Part shown: positions 10,907 to 24,243 of the stretch, piece after piece
How positions within the stretch are numbered: the stretch's first letter is position 1
How the letters are laid out: each line of letters opens with the position of its first letter
Source of the DNA: Spisula solida
Lineage: Eukaryota > Mollusca > Bivalvia > Venerida > Mactridae
Direction of reading: 5' to 3'
NCBI GenBank assembly: GCA_947247005.1
Contig: OX365944.1
Location: 1,810,501 to 1,874,500, forward strand
Length of the DNA stretch: 64,000 nt
Notes under the pieces: generated by a model
Seen by the model: only the letters and a program-made list of their open reading frames with translations
The model's database searches: none
What the model was told of the DNA's origin: nothing
Made by a program: the position numbers and the translations under genes

Positions 10907-13633
10907 GTGTTTGATCTGGGTTTTGTTTCTTCGGCATGAAGACTGGTTCTGTAGCTTCCAGAAAATGACATTTGTATCTCCCATATATATAGTGGGGGAG
11001 ACATACTGATTTTGTACTTGTCATCAGCCCTTACGAAATGTTTCGTACCTGTAACGTATGAGGTATTTCTTTGTTGAATGCAGGGCAGTATTGAACGGAT
11101 GTCTATCTAGTTTATTTAAGGTCGATTGTAAAACAAGTTTCTCCAACTTACATTAATCACTCTGGACACCTCATTCCTGATGTTATCCATCGCCACGTGG
11201 GTATGAAAGAAGAGAAGCCAGTTTTCCTTTTATGCCTTTTATTGGAACAAAATGCACTGCCAGACAGTGTTCACCAGATGAAGTGTAATACTTTCATTAC
11301 TTTGTACATAATTAAGTTTAGTAAGCGATCATTAGAAATATATTCATGTAAGAACACAAACTGTTACTATGGTTTCAATGCTGTAACTTTCTTGGGAAGT
11401 ACTTTCAAATTAAAGTAATTTGTTGAATCTAATGTTCAAGGTAATACGATTTAATGGGTGCAAATTTCATTGTATGAATTGCTAGGCCTAAAATAAAATA
11501 TTATCTATTTCCCCTTCACCTACGTACCTACCCAGAAAAAAAACAGCCCTACCGAAAATATTTTATTGCCCAAATTGAATAAGATTTTTTTATGAAATAT
11601 TGAGGATGAAAAAATTATTTTCGAAAGGCGATATATACTTCCATTGCCCATTTCTTTATGCAACCTGAACCGCCTTTAGGCTGCTATGTGAATCCGCATT
11701 CAAGTAGTTCCAGAAACTGTCAACATTCCCAATACTGCTTCATATGTTTCTCCAACATTTGTTTATTCTAAGATCAACAATTATTGTGAAACTGTTCGTT
11801 AAATAGATATTTTTGCAGAAAATCACTATGCCGGGACGATAACGAACTTGTTTCGTAATATGAAAATGACGTGTTCATCAAATGTCCCGGCTGTATAGCT
11901 ATTTTTAGAAACTTCAGAACAGGATCATGTGATGGTTTTATCAATGAATCGTATACCGTCTGCAAAGTATTGTTATGCAATCATATGGTGTCGCTATACA
12001 AGCCGCTTTCTAGAGATGTCTCACGCTGTGAGGGAAGTGATTACAAGACGGTACTTTAGAATCTGATAAATAGGCGCGTAGTATTATTTTAAAGCCACTT
12101 TTGATATACGCATTCAATACACGCATTACATATAAATTAATATGCCCCTTTTTACAATTATTTAGATACCCAACATGCCTATATAGTCACATATGCCTAT
12201 TTTGACATTCAAGACAAGATCGGCAGTAGGAAAACAAACATTAAATGTGTAAAGTCGGTTTAAGCTTTGGTAGCAGCAACCAGATCGCCTCTCATCAGCA
12301 CTCTCAGTGCTTTGATTTGTATAATGGTTGGTTTCTTACTAGTAAATTTAGTACCTATTTTAAATGTAAGACTGTTGGTTTTAACCTAAGAGTTAACTAA
12401 ATGTCCTTATTTGTATTGACCAATAACTATCATTCTGAAACAATTTCAAAAATAAAATTTAACCTACCCATACTAAATCTGCTTGGGTCGGGAAGGGGAA
12501 ACAAAGAATATTTGAAGTTCGGCCCTTTATGTGCGGTGATATTTTCTAGGAAAAGTATGATCAATTTGTAACTTGATTACATCTTAAGCTGATTTGATTT
12601 TATTGCAAAACTTGAAATGTCATCTCTTGTTTTAGACTACTTGTTGAACTTGAATGATCACTGGCAGTAGAACTTTATAGCATACATCTTAGGTAAGATG
12701 TCAAACAAGTCAGAGCCTGTTGCATTGACCTTATCTGATGGCTTGGAGGACTTCTGACAGCTAAAACTAGGTATTTCAGCCGTTTCACTGTTGGAAATGG
12801 GTCATTCAGCTTGGGCATTCAGCTTTTTGATTGCTGAAACTAGTTCATTCAGCCTTTTGACAGCTTGGACTTGGGCAGATCGTTTACTTGTTCAGTTGGG
12901 CATTGTGCCTTGTATGTCTTTTTATGTTTTCTGTGCTCGGCTGGTTAAGTTGAGTGCTGCCTTCCCTGTCTGACTTAATATAATCTGCTTGGAAGCCTTT
13001 GGCATGGTTAATGTGTTCAGTGACATTCAGCCAGCTCAGATGTTGTGAATTAAAGTCTAAAATTGTCTCTAAACTTGCTATTATTATGTCTCCCACACAA
13101 AGTCTGGGATACATATTGTTTTTGTGCTTGACAAGATCTGCCTGGAAGGATGTCACACAATTTGTCCATATTTGGTCTCCATAATCAATTGGTCGCATTT
13201 AATCGAAACGTCACATAAATAGTTGGTACCAAGTCTAAGAGTTTAGTTTTATTGTGTATTGTGTCAGAACATGTAAATATTCTTGATAGGATGATCATTA
13301 CCAGAGTTATCGCCCTTTGTAAGAGATATACATTTTGTGATAAAAAACCAATTCTAGTTACACTATTAATTTTGCCTCTGCTGTGGAAGAACTTGTTTTC
13401 TTCATTCTTTTATAATGATAGTCACATTGTTAAGGCATTACTTGTGGTCAAAGAACTTGAAAGGAGTAGAATATTCCATGGCAGTATGGAAATATTTAAC
13501 ATATTTGGTGAATATTACATTATGTGGGATTCCAACCAGTGTCATACAGCACAAGCGCCTAGCAAGGCAAGTATGTACACGTTAGACCACTCTGCTATTG
13601 CAACATCACCAAATAAAATTGAGCAATACCAGC
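10907..13633. other. unannotated stretch with repeat fragments
   Basis: Contains palindrome-like repeat starts at about 10976 (CTCCC with GGGGGAG) and 13087 (TGTCTCCC with GGGATACA), each followed by a TATTGTTTTTG-like motif, which look like ends of short dispersed elements. The segment 12770-12880 has imperfect TCATTCAGC repeats. No exon with convincing borders. The open frames at 12884-13198 and 13252-13650 have no protein-like support. Confidence 0.4.
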
Positions 13634-13636
13634 TTA

Positions 13637-13985
13637 GTAATACCAAGTGACTTTTGGCTACAGTTCCAAGTAGAAATTTGTAAACATTGGCACACAAATA
13701 TAGCCATAAGTATTTTATTTCTTCATCGATTTCTATGCAGTTTGACCATTTTTCCTGTACCCTGTGAAACCTGTTTTTTCCATGGTTTGACCGGGTGTTG
13801 AACAAAATGGCACAGCTGCTAAAAAGGATCTTATATTTCATGGAAAGCAAATAATTTTCCCCTTAGCGTGGCATATATTTCATAGAAATCGATAAAGATA
13901 TAAAATATGTATGGCTATAATTGTTTTCCGATGTTTACAAATTTCAACTTGTAACTGTAGCCAATAGTCACATGGTATTGCTGCA
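13637..13985. mobile_element. foldback element with 105-bp inverted repeats
   Basis: The left arm starts GTAATACCAAGTGACTTTTG and the right arm, read in reverse complement, starts GCAATACCATGTGACTATTG. The arms stay aligned for about 105 bp through GAAATTTGTAAACAT, TATAGCCATA and ATCGATTTCTATG, enclosing a short central part. This is the usual shape of a long-TIR MITE. No coding sequence. Confidence 0.75.
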
Positions 13986-14586
13986 CCAGTAATCAGTTGA
14001 TATAATGAATAACAACTTTTTCCAACTTGACAATATGTAAACCATTCATGCTCCTAAATGTTTACGGATTTGTATTTTCTCATCCCTGTACTGGATTGGT
14101 TCATAATGGCCTACATAGTTTTACTAGGACTAAAGAATTTCTGGATTCTGAATGGATTCGACATGAATGAACTCGACATGAATGAACTCAAAGATTGGTT
14201 GAGGAATCTTTCTTATCAATATAAAACATGCATGGACTGATGACGTCAATGAATGGGGAAAGTTCTTCTTTCCTTTCAATTATCTTTCGTTCTATTCCTA
14301 TTAAACATACAAGACATTTCTGTCACATGTTAACTCAGATTGAACTCTTTCTGCTAAAAAGGTATTTACATTCAAAGGAAGTAGCATATGTCTGGAAGCA
14401 TAGAATGACCTCTGTGTGAACTTTGAGGAATATGAATGAAAGAAATCCTGGAATTTGTGGGAATTTGTCCTTAATGAATTACTTGAGTCAGTCCCTGTGA
14501 AATCTGGAGAAATGAGATTTAGCTTAGATGTACATATATAGAGACTTTGTTGAGAAGACATCAGTCAAAGAGAGCAATGGTTTTTG

Positions 14587-14965
14587 TGTCGCCTAAAAAG
14601 GCGACATATAGGTGTTACTTTGGCGGCAGCGGCGTCACAAATTGCTTGTCCGGAGCATAACTTTGTGACCTTAAGTTCAAATGACTCAAGATTTGGTATG
14701 CATGTTTCTTACAATAAGCCGAAGTGCAGTGCGCAAGAACCATAACTCTACCTGTCATAGTTTTTGAATTATTTCCCTTTGATTGATTTTATAAGAGCAT
14801 TTCTTGTCCGGAGCATAACTTTGTCACCTTAAGTTCAAGATTTGGTATGCATGTTTCTTGCAATAAGCCGAAGTGCAGTGCGCAAGAACCATAACTCTTT
14901 TTTGAATTATTTCCCTTAGATTGATTTAATTTGAGCATTTCTTGTCCGGCGGACAAGGATTATTC
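14587..14965 (+). mobile_element. GTCGCC-hairpin element with 158-bp tandem core
   Basis: Starts with the palindrome GTCGCCTAAAAAGGCGAC, then GCGGCAGCGGCGTCAC and two tandem copies of a roughly 150-bp unit (CTTGTCCGGAGCATAACTTT at about 14646 and 14802), ending GTCCGGCGGACAAGG. Same overall plan as the elements at 2607 and 10123, with different sequence. Confidence 0.65.
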
Positions 14966-15115
14966 TTAATCTTTTTAATACCTTTTCTCAGCTAAAACTA
15001 GGCCGTTTAGTCCCCCTTTTACAGTTGAAACTAGTTCATTGGGCTTTTTATGGGTGGATTGCCTTTATGGGTTCGTTTAGTTTAGTGAGGTCTATTTTCA
15101 TGAAAATCGGAAGTG

Positions 15116-15235
15116 GTAATGTTGACCGAACTGAAGTTTAAAAAGCTTGTTTTTCCATATTTCAGACAGTTTTTTCTTGTTTTCTCAAAATACTAATTGT
15201 TTTGTACTTACGACCTTCTAATTCTAAGCCAGCGA
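15116..15235 (-). repeat. dispersed repeat, inverted relative to 55.5 kb
   Basis: GAAGTTTAAAAAGCTTGTTT through TTTTTTCTTGTTTTCTC to GTACTTACGACCTTCT is the reverse complement of the unit at 55470-55624. Confidence 0.7.
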
Positions 15236-16908
15236 TATATACCAGCTTCAAACTGATCATTAGTGTGCTTAACACATATTCTTTTATTTCTCATTCTTTG
15301 ATCCCTCATTACCTGTAATGTTAAACACTACCAGTATAAAAGATAACAAACAGTTTACCATGTATAATTGGACCACTCTGCCAATCACACAATATTTCAT
15401 GAGATATTCATGAAGCAAGCAAGCTAATTTTGTCATTGAGTTTATTTTATTGCACACTGTCAGTTTCTCGAGATGTACATGTATCTGGACAGTGAATTCC
15501 TGATCACACCAATTGTGCTTCAATTGATGGTCTAAGAGGGGAGGGGAGAGTGTGTAGCTCACGATATCAGTGTGTTGCACCTATTGTGCTATCTAGTTGC
15601 TGTATGGTAGTGGCATATCTTCCTCACATGACATACAGATACATCATAGTCTTCTGATCTTATCATACTGACAATATAACATCCTCTAAGAATCTTCCTC
15701 AAAACAACATTATCAAATGTATACATTTTCTTACCATACAGATCATTTATAATATGATGGGAATGAGTGCCATACATAAACCCATGCTGGGTGGGGATAT
15801 TGTTTAACACAGCCAGGCCCCACAGAGTGTATTTGACAGACTGTATCAAATAGTAGAGATGGATGTAGTTTCATGGGGGTATTTGGACTTGTGAACTTAG
15901 CAAATATATTTACATGTTTATTCTTGTTTGTTTTATGATGTATGTACCTGATCAGTGTCCCCATACAAACAGTGTAATCATACATGCCATGTTTGCCAGA
16001 CCCCTTTGCGTGAGATTGGTGATGGAAATGCAGGAGATTTCATTAAAATGCAGGAGATTTTTCTTGCTGGAACTTTAGACTTAAAGTATTGAAGCTTATA
16101 TGCTGTTTTTACTTATCTTAATTTGATCACAATACCATGCATGCTTCATGTAGCAATTTAAACTAATATTTGTCATCATTTTCATAATGTAAACAAAAAA
16201 TGTGAGATTCCAGTTTGTCCATGAAATGCATGAGATTTGATAAATTGGCCTCTGACCATGCAGGAGTAGAGTCTCAAATGCAGGAGACTCAGGCATGATG
16301 CAGGAGATCTGGCATGTATGTGTAATCAACCCATTACTGATTACTAATTACTGATTACAAAGTTGACTTGCTAGGCGATGAGTTTCGGTTCAAACGGCTC
16401 TATAGGCGCAAACTGTTCATAAACAGCAGACACTTTTGCACTGCAGACATTGCAGTTTCCTTAGCAGGAGTTAGGAGATTTTGCAATTAGGTAATTTGGC
16501 AATTATGCAAGATAACAAGTGTGTCTTTATGTCAATTGGCTTGTCCTAAATGACTTTATGACTGGAGAATGATTCGGTGACCCTCCGTAGCTGTACTATG
16601 AATCACCATATTCTTGGAAACTATTTTTTGCTGGCACAACATACAAGGTATCAAATCTGACTGAACATTTTCTGTCGATTTTAGTCTCCGGTTAATTACT
16701 GGACGCTTCTTATATAGAAGTTGTTAGGTACCAGAAATGAAAGTTCTGTCAATATTTGTATAGGAATGATGTATACACATCACACATTGTCTGAGCACGA
16801 TGTGACATATTGTAGCACGTAATTACCCAGGATTCTAGGGGGCGCTATCGATACCTTCCTTCATTGTTCAGACGCTGTCGAGTAAGACAAGAATGTTTGT
16901 GTTTGATT
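15236..16908. other. unannotated stretch
   Basis: Scattered ATGCAGGAGAT motifs recur between 16028 and 16312. Otherwise it looks like unique AT-rich DNA. No supported exon. Confidence 0.45.
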
Positions 16909-17697
16909 TAGAGATGGCAACGAGTACTAAAATCGGTACTCGGGTACTCGGTCATTCTTCCGATCGAGTACTCGGGTACTCGGAAAACTATAAATGTGAA
17001 TGATATTTGGGACACATAAATGTTGTACTGCACACGTGCGTGTTCAACTTCAAATAAAACATCGTAAATGCCTGTCCATTCTGTTCAGTTGTTGGTCAAA
17101 TCTATATGGGTAGAAGAATGTTGAAACAAAATAACTAACAAAAGAACAACAATACAGTGTAAATTCAGTATAAGTTATAGTCAATAACGCTAGAAAATCG
17201 AATAATAACAAATTTACAACTAAGGGGGAATACTCTCATCAACCGGTGACATAGTAATATTTACACAGCATGACGCAGTCGAGTTATCGTTCATTTACAA
17301 ATACACGCGTGAGAACGATTATAATTATAATTTAAAATAATTTTATTAATTTCTTAATCGATTGTCACACCCATTAAACAATAACTGCCAATTAAAGATC
17401 GATGGCAATCACTCGGATTGATGTCAACAAAAGAAACCCCAGCTACGTGTCATAAACAAACTAACAGACGATGATTGACAGGTCTGCATGTGTTTTGCTT
17501 GCGGCGATTTAGTATTGATGACACATTGTTAATTGTAATTTTAGTAGACCAGATAAGACTTGGAAACGTTCTGTACAATACAGGATTAACAATAATTATT
17601 TTTATATTTTACCGAGTACTCGAATACTGATTTTGATATTCGATAATCGGACCTTTGAACGAGTACTCGAGTACTTGGGTACTCGTTGCCATCCCTA
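16909..17697. mobile_element. 789-bp hAT-type non-autonomous transposon
   Basis: The termini TAGAGATGGCAACGAGTAC (left) and GTACTCGTTGCCATCCCTA (right) are inverted repeats with one mismatch. Subterminal GAGTACTCGGGTACTCG motifs are repeated at both ends. The exact 8-bp sequence GTTTGATT flanks both sides (16901-16908 and 17698-17705), the target duplication length of the hAT superfamily. The interior is AT-rich without a transposase frame, so it needs an enzyme supplied elsewhere. The intact duplication argues for a relatively young insertion. Confidence 0.9.
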
Positions 17698-17867
17698 GTT
17701 TGATTTCTTTATTGGGATCGGGAATGTCAAGCTTTTAATAGAACATTTTGATGACAATGATAGTTAACTCTAAAAGAATGATTTTCAGTCAATATGTCTA
17801 TACCTGACAGGCAAAGCTAATTTAATCAGGTGGCAGTCAGTAGTGTAACTGGAACTACGTATAGGCA

Positions 17868-18012
17868 ATTAGTCCTACAAATTTCGTTAAGAATAATTTC
17901 TAGTTTTGTTACTTTTGGAGTGACCAGATATTTAATGAAAATTAGACCTACAGATTTCGCTAAGAATAATTTCTAGTTTTGTTACTTTAGGAGTGACCAA
18001 ATATTTAATGAA
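17868..18012. repeat. 73-bp tandem duplication
   Basis: Two copies of a unit containing AAGAATAATTTCTAGTTTTG and GGAGTGACCA, starting at about 17868 and 17941. Confidence 0.85.
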
Positions 18013-18465
18013 TACACCAAAGGCTATCTATCTACAGTTTAAAACATCCCTGGACCTCCACCAGTAGCCCCTTTGCTGACTGTTTTACTAAACTTTATGT
18101 ACACATTTTATTTGTACAAACGTTTTTATGGTGATAATCAATGTTTCTGTCCATGAAGAAGTTGCAAAAATAATGTCTGTGTAAATTTTAGTGAAACTAT
18201 TCAAGTATATATTGGAGTCATAATTGAGTAGAATTGATGTCCTATACAGATGTATATTCCAATCTTAGGAACTGATTTTCCACAATGCAGCTTAATTTTC
18301 TCATGTGATTCTTTAAATAATTATTCCAATGGGAAATTCTGTGCAAGTGGTTTTAAGGAGATTAGAACTGGTGATGTAACAGAAATATATAGGGGACATA
18401 AATAATGTAGACTGATACATGTGTCTATGTAATATTAGTTTATTCTTTAGTATTGTTAGATGGGG

Positions 18466-19702
18466 CTCTATATAAGTGCAGATAGTTGGGCCACTAATAT
18501 TGATGCAGATAGTTGGGCCACTAATGTTTGTGCCGATAGTTGGGCCACTAATATTGGAGAATACTTTGGCCACTTACATTGGTGCAGAATAGTTGGGCCA
18601 CTAATGTTTGTGCCGATAGTTGGGCCACTAATATTGGAGAATACTTTGGCCACTTACATTGGTGCAGAAGAGTTGGGCCACTAATATTGATGCAGATAGT
18701 TGGGCCACTAATATTGATGCAGATAGTTGGGCCACTAATATTGATGCAGATAGTTGGGCCACTAATATTGATGCAGATAGTTGGGCCACTAATATTGATG
18801 CAGATAGTTGGGCCACTAATATTGATGCAGATAGTTTGGCCACTAATATTGATGCAGATAGTTCGGTCACTAATATTGGTGCAAATGGTAGGGCCACTAA
18901 TGTTGATGGGAGATATTTGGGTCACTTATATTGGTGGAGAATACTTGGGCCACCTACATTGGTGCAGAATAGTTGGGCCACTAATATTGATGCAGATAGT
19001 TGGGCCACTAATGTTTGTGCCGATAGTTGGGCCACTAATGTTGATAGGAGATATTTGGGTCACTAATATTGGTAGAGAATACTTGGGCCACTTACATTGG
19101 TGCAGAATAGTTGGGCCACTAATATTGATGCAGATAGTTGGGCCACTAATGTTTGTGCAGATAGTTGGGCCACTAATATTGGAGACTACTTTGGCGACTT
19201 ACATTGGTGCAGATAGTTGGGCCACTAATGTTGATGGGAGATATGTAGGTCACTAATATTGGTGGAGAATACTTAGGCCACTTACATTGGTGCAGAATAG
19301 TTGGGCCACTAATGTTTGTGCCGATAGTTGGGCCACTTATGTTGATGGGAGATATGTAGGTCACTAATATTGGTGGAGAATACTTAGGCCACTTACATTG
19401 GTGCAGAATAGTTGGGCCACTAATATTGATGCAGATAGTTAGGCCAATATTATTGGTGCAGATAGTTGGGCCACTAATATTGGTGGAGATATTTAGGCCA
19501 CATATATTGGTTGAGAATAGTTAGGCCACTTACATTGGTGCAGAATAGTTGGGCCACTAATATTGATGCAGATAGTTGGGCCACAAATATTGATGCAGAT
19601 GGTTGGGCCAATAATATTGGTGCAGAATAATTGGGCCACTAAAATAAGTGCAGATGGTTGAACAACTAATATTGGTGCAGATAGTTGGGCCGTGAATATT
19701 GG
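18466..19702. repeat. 27-bp minisatellite
   Basis: About 45 copies of GATAGTTGGGCCACTAATAT-TGATGCA. A variant block carrying GAGAATACTTTGGCCACTTA recurs, so there is a higher-order pattern. The unit length is divisible by three, which produces long open frames on both strands; these are by-products. Confidence 0.95.
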
Positions 19703-19721
19703 TGGCGATAATTTAAAATGC

Positions 19722-20568
19722 TATTTCATGCAGTATCAGTTAGGGAACATTGGTATTCATGTAGTGTCAATTAGGGAACCCTGGTATTCACGTAGTGTCA
19801 ATTAGGGAACACTGGTATTCACGTAGTGTCAATTAGGGAACACTGGTATTCACGTAGTGACAATTAGGGAACACTGGTATTCACGTAGTGTCAATTAGGG
19901 AACACTGGTATTCACGTAGTGTCAATTAGGGTACACTGGTATTCACGTAGTGTCAATTAGGGTACACTGGTATTCACGTAGTGTCAATTAGGGAACATTG
20001 GTATTCACGTAGTGTCAATTAGGGAACATTGATATTCGCGTAGTGTCAATTAGGGTACACTGGTATTCACGTAGTGTCAATTAGGGAACACTGGTATTCA
20101 CGTAGTGTCAATTAGGGAACACTGGTATTCACGTAGTGTCAATAATGGAACACTGGTATTCACATAGTGTCAGTTAGGGAACACTGGTATTCACGTAGTC
20201 TCAATAATGGAACACTGGTATTCATGAAGTGTCAATTAGGGAACACTGGTATGCACATAGTGTCAATTAGGGAACACTGGTATTCACGTAGTGTCAATTA
20301 GGGTACACTGGTATTCACGTAGTGTCAATTAGGGTACACTGGTATGTACATAGTGTCAATTAGGGAACACTGGTATTCACGTAGTGTCAATTAGGGTACA
20401 CTGGTATGCACATAGTGTCAATTAGGGTACACTGGTATGCACATAGTGTCAATTAGGGTACACTGGTATTCATGTAGTGTTAATTAGGGAACACTGGTAT
20501 GCACATAGTGTCAATTAGGGTACACTGGTATTCACGTAGTGTCAATTAGGGAACACTGGTATTCACCC
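19722..20568. repeat. 31-bp minisatellite
   Basis: About 27 copies of GTAGTGTCAATTAGGGAACA-CTGGTATTCAC. Common variants are GGTACACTGG and ATGCACATAG. It starts within about 20 bp of the end of the unrelated 27-bp array. Confidence 0.95.
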
Positions 20569-21392
20569 ATGTATTTTCTGTAACAGTTTCAGTTCCACAT
20601 AATCACTCACAGTTTCTTGTAATCTGATTATGTTTTTCTATGATCAAATCCTATTTTGTCAGATATTTTAAAACCTTTATAATTCTTACATGAACAACTG
20701 AAAGCACATGGGAATAGAATAATACAATGATTGAGGAATAATAATGTAATTTGTTGACAGTTGTATGCGCTAGGGAATGATATAACCCAGTCAAAAGTTA
20801 GGCACTAAATAACTCAAATCTTAGATTGAACAACACTTTATATTAGCTAGCATCTTACTGATAGCCACCCAAACTGGAACCTTACCAAACCTCTACCAAA
20901 TAGCAATATTAAGTGCTTTCCTCTGTCTATGCAAGGACATGCCGATACTGCTCGCCGATAGCATACCATTTCTCAACTCTTTGGTAGGCTTTGTTGTGCA
21001 ATTGACCGCTTGTGTAATGCTCGATAGCACATTGCTGTGCAATTGTCTGCTTTCTGTGAACGCCGATAGCATATAAAGTATTAGATATGTAGCACTTTTT
21101 TGATGCAGGGCGTTTCCTAGCATAGCGCTATCAAGCGCTCCATAGAGCTTTAGTTTAACAACAGGTTCTTGTATTTATGTACAAATATAAAACTGTTAAA
21201 ACTCAAACTCTACTTTGTCCGAATTCAGAAGTATGCCAGTCGGGCAAGCTGTCAAACAAGCAGGAAGTCTCAATAATTAAAATGACCCAAGAGCAGAGAT
21301 CAATCTGCCTAATTGTTTGTGGAAACGAATTCGTTAGACAATGATTGTGCTGATACTTTACTGTTAAAATGCATTTAAACCACTTTAATAGA
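20569..21392. other. unannotated stretch
   Basis: Unique-looking DNA. A few CGCCGATAGCAT motifs recur at 20954-21072. No exon supported. Confidence 0.45.
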
Positions 21393-22139
21393 TGGCTGAT
21401 TATAGGTCATGCATACATTACGAGACTTGAGATGAAGCATTGGACATGTCCTTGTCTGATAATAGGTCATGTATACATTTCAAGGCTTAACATGAAGCAT
21501 TTGACATGTCCTTGTCTGATAATAGGTCATGTATACATTACAAGACTTGGGATGAAGCATTGGACATGTCCTTGTCTGACTATAGGTCATGTATACATTT
21601 CAAGGCTTAACATGAAGCATTTGACATGTCCTTGTCTGATTATAGGTCATGTATACATTACAAGACTTGAGATGTAGCATTGGACATGTCCTTGTCTGAT
21701 TATAGGTCATGTATACATTACAAGGCTTGAGATGTAGCATTGGACATGTCCTTGTCTGATTATAGGTCATGTATACATTACAAGGCTTGAGATGAAGCAT
21801 TTGACATGTCCTTGTCTGATTATAGGTAATGTATACATTACAAGGCTTGAGATGAAGCATTTGACATGTCCTTGTCTGATTATAGGTAATGTATACATTA
21901 CAAGACTTGAGATGTAGCATTGGACATGTCCTTGTCTGATTATAGGTCATGTATACATTACAAGACTTGAGATGTAGCATTGGACATGTCCTTGTCTGAT
22001 AATAGGTCATGTATACATTTCAAGGCTTAACATGAAGCATTGGACATGTCCTTGTCTGATAATAGGTCATGTATACATTTCAAGGCTTAACATGAAGCGT
22101 TGGACATGTCCTTATCTGATTATAGGTCATGTATACATT
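21393..22139. repeat. 60-bp minisatellite
   Basis: About 12 copies of a 60-bp unit containing GATGAAGCATTGGACATGTC and GGTCATGTATACATT. Two subtypes alternate (CAAGGCTTAACATGAAGC and CAAGACTTGAGATGTAGC). The open frames come from the frame-preserving period. Confidence 0.95.
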
Positions 22140-22176
22140 TAGTATGTGCACATACAATAGTATAGATAGCTTGTAC

Positions 22177-22264
22177 CTAGTGGGATTTGAACCTTTATAT
22201 GGCACTAAATTCCTAACAATATGAAGTATCAAAGAATTACGCTCAGCCATCGCAACAACCCCCA
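22177..22264 (-). repeat. tRNA-like SINE head (a)
   Basis: On the minus strand an A-box-like GATGGCTGAGCG lies about 55 nt before a B box AGGTTCAAATCCCAC. The shared CATATTG-TAGG segment and B box make it homologous to 22395-22490. The acceptor stem does not pair, so it is a decayed tRNA-derived head. Confidence 0.45.
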
Positions 22265-22394
22265 GTATCAATGTATATACATCTACATCACAACACATCA
22301 TTAATCAGTTTTTAATTAGACATATGATAGCAACACTGACTTTATGTGGCGGACGACTTTACAGGCACAAAGAGTGCAATTGTGAAATAAATAA

Positions 22395-22490
22395 TTTCCA
22401 GCTGTTGTGGGATTCAAACCAATACTGTAGGGTGCCATTACCTAGCAATATGAAAACAGAAGGAAACAAAAGCTGAAAGGTTATACATCC
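22395..22490 (-). repeat. tRNA-like SINE head (b)
   Basis: On the minus strand it has a B box TGGTTTGAATCCCAC and upstream CATATTGCTAGGTAATGGCA, matching copy (a). The A box is degenerate. Confidence 0.4.
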
Positions 22491-22499
22491 ATCTGTCAT

Positions 22500-23371
22500 T
22501 TGTACTGATACCGTACAGGGATCAATTGAACAGTTAGCTTGTGTTGATTGATGTCAACAAATTATTCCCAAATGTACAAACATTCTCTACCAATCAGACA
22601 CCAAGTAATACAGCTTCAATGTTATTCTGACATCACTAGTGTAAATTAGATATCCGAATGATATTATACTGGCAAAGATCACTATATGGAGGCACTACGT
22701 CACTGGGTGGTGTAACACAATATCGACATTTCTTCCGACATTACTGGCATGCCCGTAAATGGCAACATTAGTTGTGAGGAGTTTGCTAGAAGGTATAAGG
22801 AACTTTGCATGAATACTTGGCATGCCTCCAATGGTATTAGCTATCTTCCAGACACTGTAAGTGTCAAAAATTTGTCCTAATTTGGAATATATATAGTCTT
22901 TGCTTGTATAACATTATTACCACTTTGTATTCTGTAATATAGTACACTGTGATTATACACATGAGAAATGGTATCATTCAGCAGTTATACACATTGGGCG
23001 AGCTCTTTTATTGTTTGTTTGTGTTCGACTAAGAAACAGTGAAACAGTCGTAAGTGCATTGTCAATCAATTATTCCCTGCCAAATTGCCCATTGACCCCC
23101 AACTTAAAGGGAAGAGAGAGTTGTTTGACACGAGGAATCTAGTGCGCTACCCTAGGTCTTTCTTAGTGGACTCACTGGTTCTTTTATTGTTAATGTACCA
23201 GGTACACGGTACATGTGAGACTCCCAATGGTCAGTCTGTTGAACACCTTCTGCTATGAAAATATAACTAAATGGTAAAATTGTTAGCTATTTAAAAATAT
23301 TAAATTTTACACTGATTAATTTCTATTCGGTCTGTCAAACATAGTCGGAGTGATAGCCAACAAACAATAAC
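22500..23371. other. unannotated stretch
   Basis: No exon, RNA gene or repeat recognised. Short open frames have no splice context. Confidence 0.45.
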
Positions 23372-23905
23372 AAATCACAAGGACAACCACATGTAACAAG
23401 GAAAACCACATGTAACAAGGACCACATGTAACAAGGACAGCCACATGTAACAAGGACAACCACATGTAACAAGGACAACCACACGTAACAAGGACCACAT
23501 GTAACAAGGACCACACGTAACTAGGACAACCACATGTAACAAGGACAACCACTTGTAACAAGGACCACATGTAACAAGAACCACATGTAACAAGGACAAC
23601 CACATGTAACAAGGACAACCACACGTAACAAGGACCACATGTAACAAGGACCACATGTAACAAGGACCACAGTCATGTAACAGGGACAACCACACGTAAC
23701 AAGGACAACCACTTGTAACAAGGACCACATGTAACAAGGACCACAGTCATGTAACAGGGACAACCACACGTAACAAGGACAACCACTTGTAACAAGGACC
23801 ACATGTAACAAGGACCACATGTAACAAGGACAACCACATGCAACAAGGACCACACATAACAAGGACAACCACATGTAACAAGGACCATAGGTAACAAGGA
23901 CAACT
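23372..23905. repeat. composite 16/19-bp minisatellite
   Basis: Two related units are mixed: CAAGGACCACATGTAA (16 bp) and CAAGGACAACCACATGTAA (19 bp), with an occasional CACAGTCATGTAACAGGGA variant. The minus-strand Cys/Val/Leu-rich frames are translations of this array. Confidence 0.95.
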
Positions 23906-24186
23906 TCACATCCCAAGGATGATTGTAGAGACAAAAGGTGCAGGAAAATTGTCAAATGTCGAAACCTTCAATTATTTATATCTCTGTGGAGATTACTGCT
24001 GTAACATTATTTGAAACATTCTGCGCACATTACTGTGTAATATCAATGAAATATGCAAAAACATTGATTGCTTAATAGAGAACTTTAATTAACCAAAATA
24101 CAAATTTAATCTTTCTTTAAGTCAAGGTCTGAATGGGAGATGATTTCTAAAATTAAGATTAATGTGCAAGTTTTGCTTAATTGTGC

Positions 24187-24243
24187 TGCATTGATCATGA
24201 ACGATGGTGTTCTGCATTGATCATGAACGATGGTGTTCTGCAC
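24187..24243. repeat. 29-bp tandem duplication
   Basis: TGCATTGATCATGAACGATG-GTGTTC occurs twice in direct succession. Confidence 0.9.

Noticed and set aside
13252..13650. 132-codon open frame
   Set aside because: Enters a foldback element at its end, and the composition is typical of translated AT-rich DNA.
18460..19364. Long open frames on both strands rich in WATNIDADS or SASILVAQL
   Set aside because: They are translations of the 27-bp minisatellite, whose period is a multiple of three. All frames stay open and there are no splice signals.
23316..23955. Cys/Val/Leu-rich minus-strand frames
   Set aside because: By-product of the 16/19-bp array.
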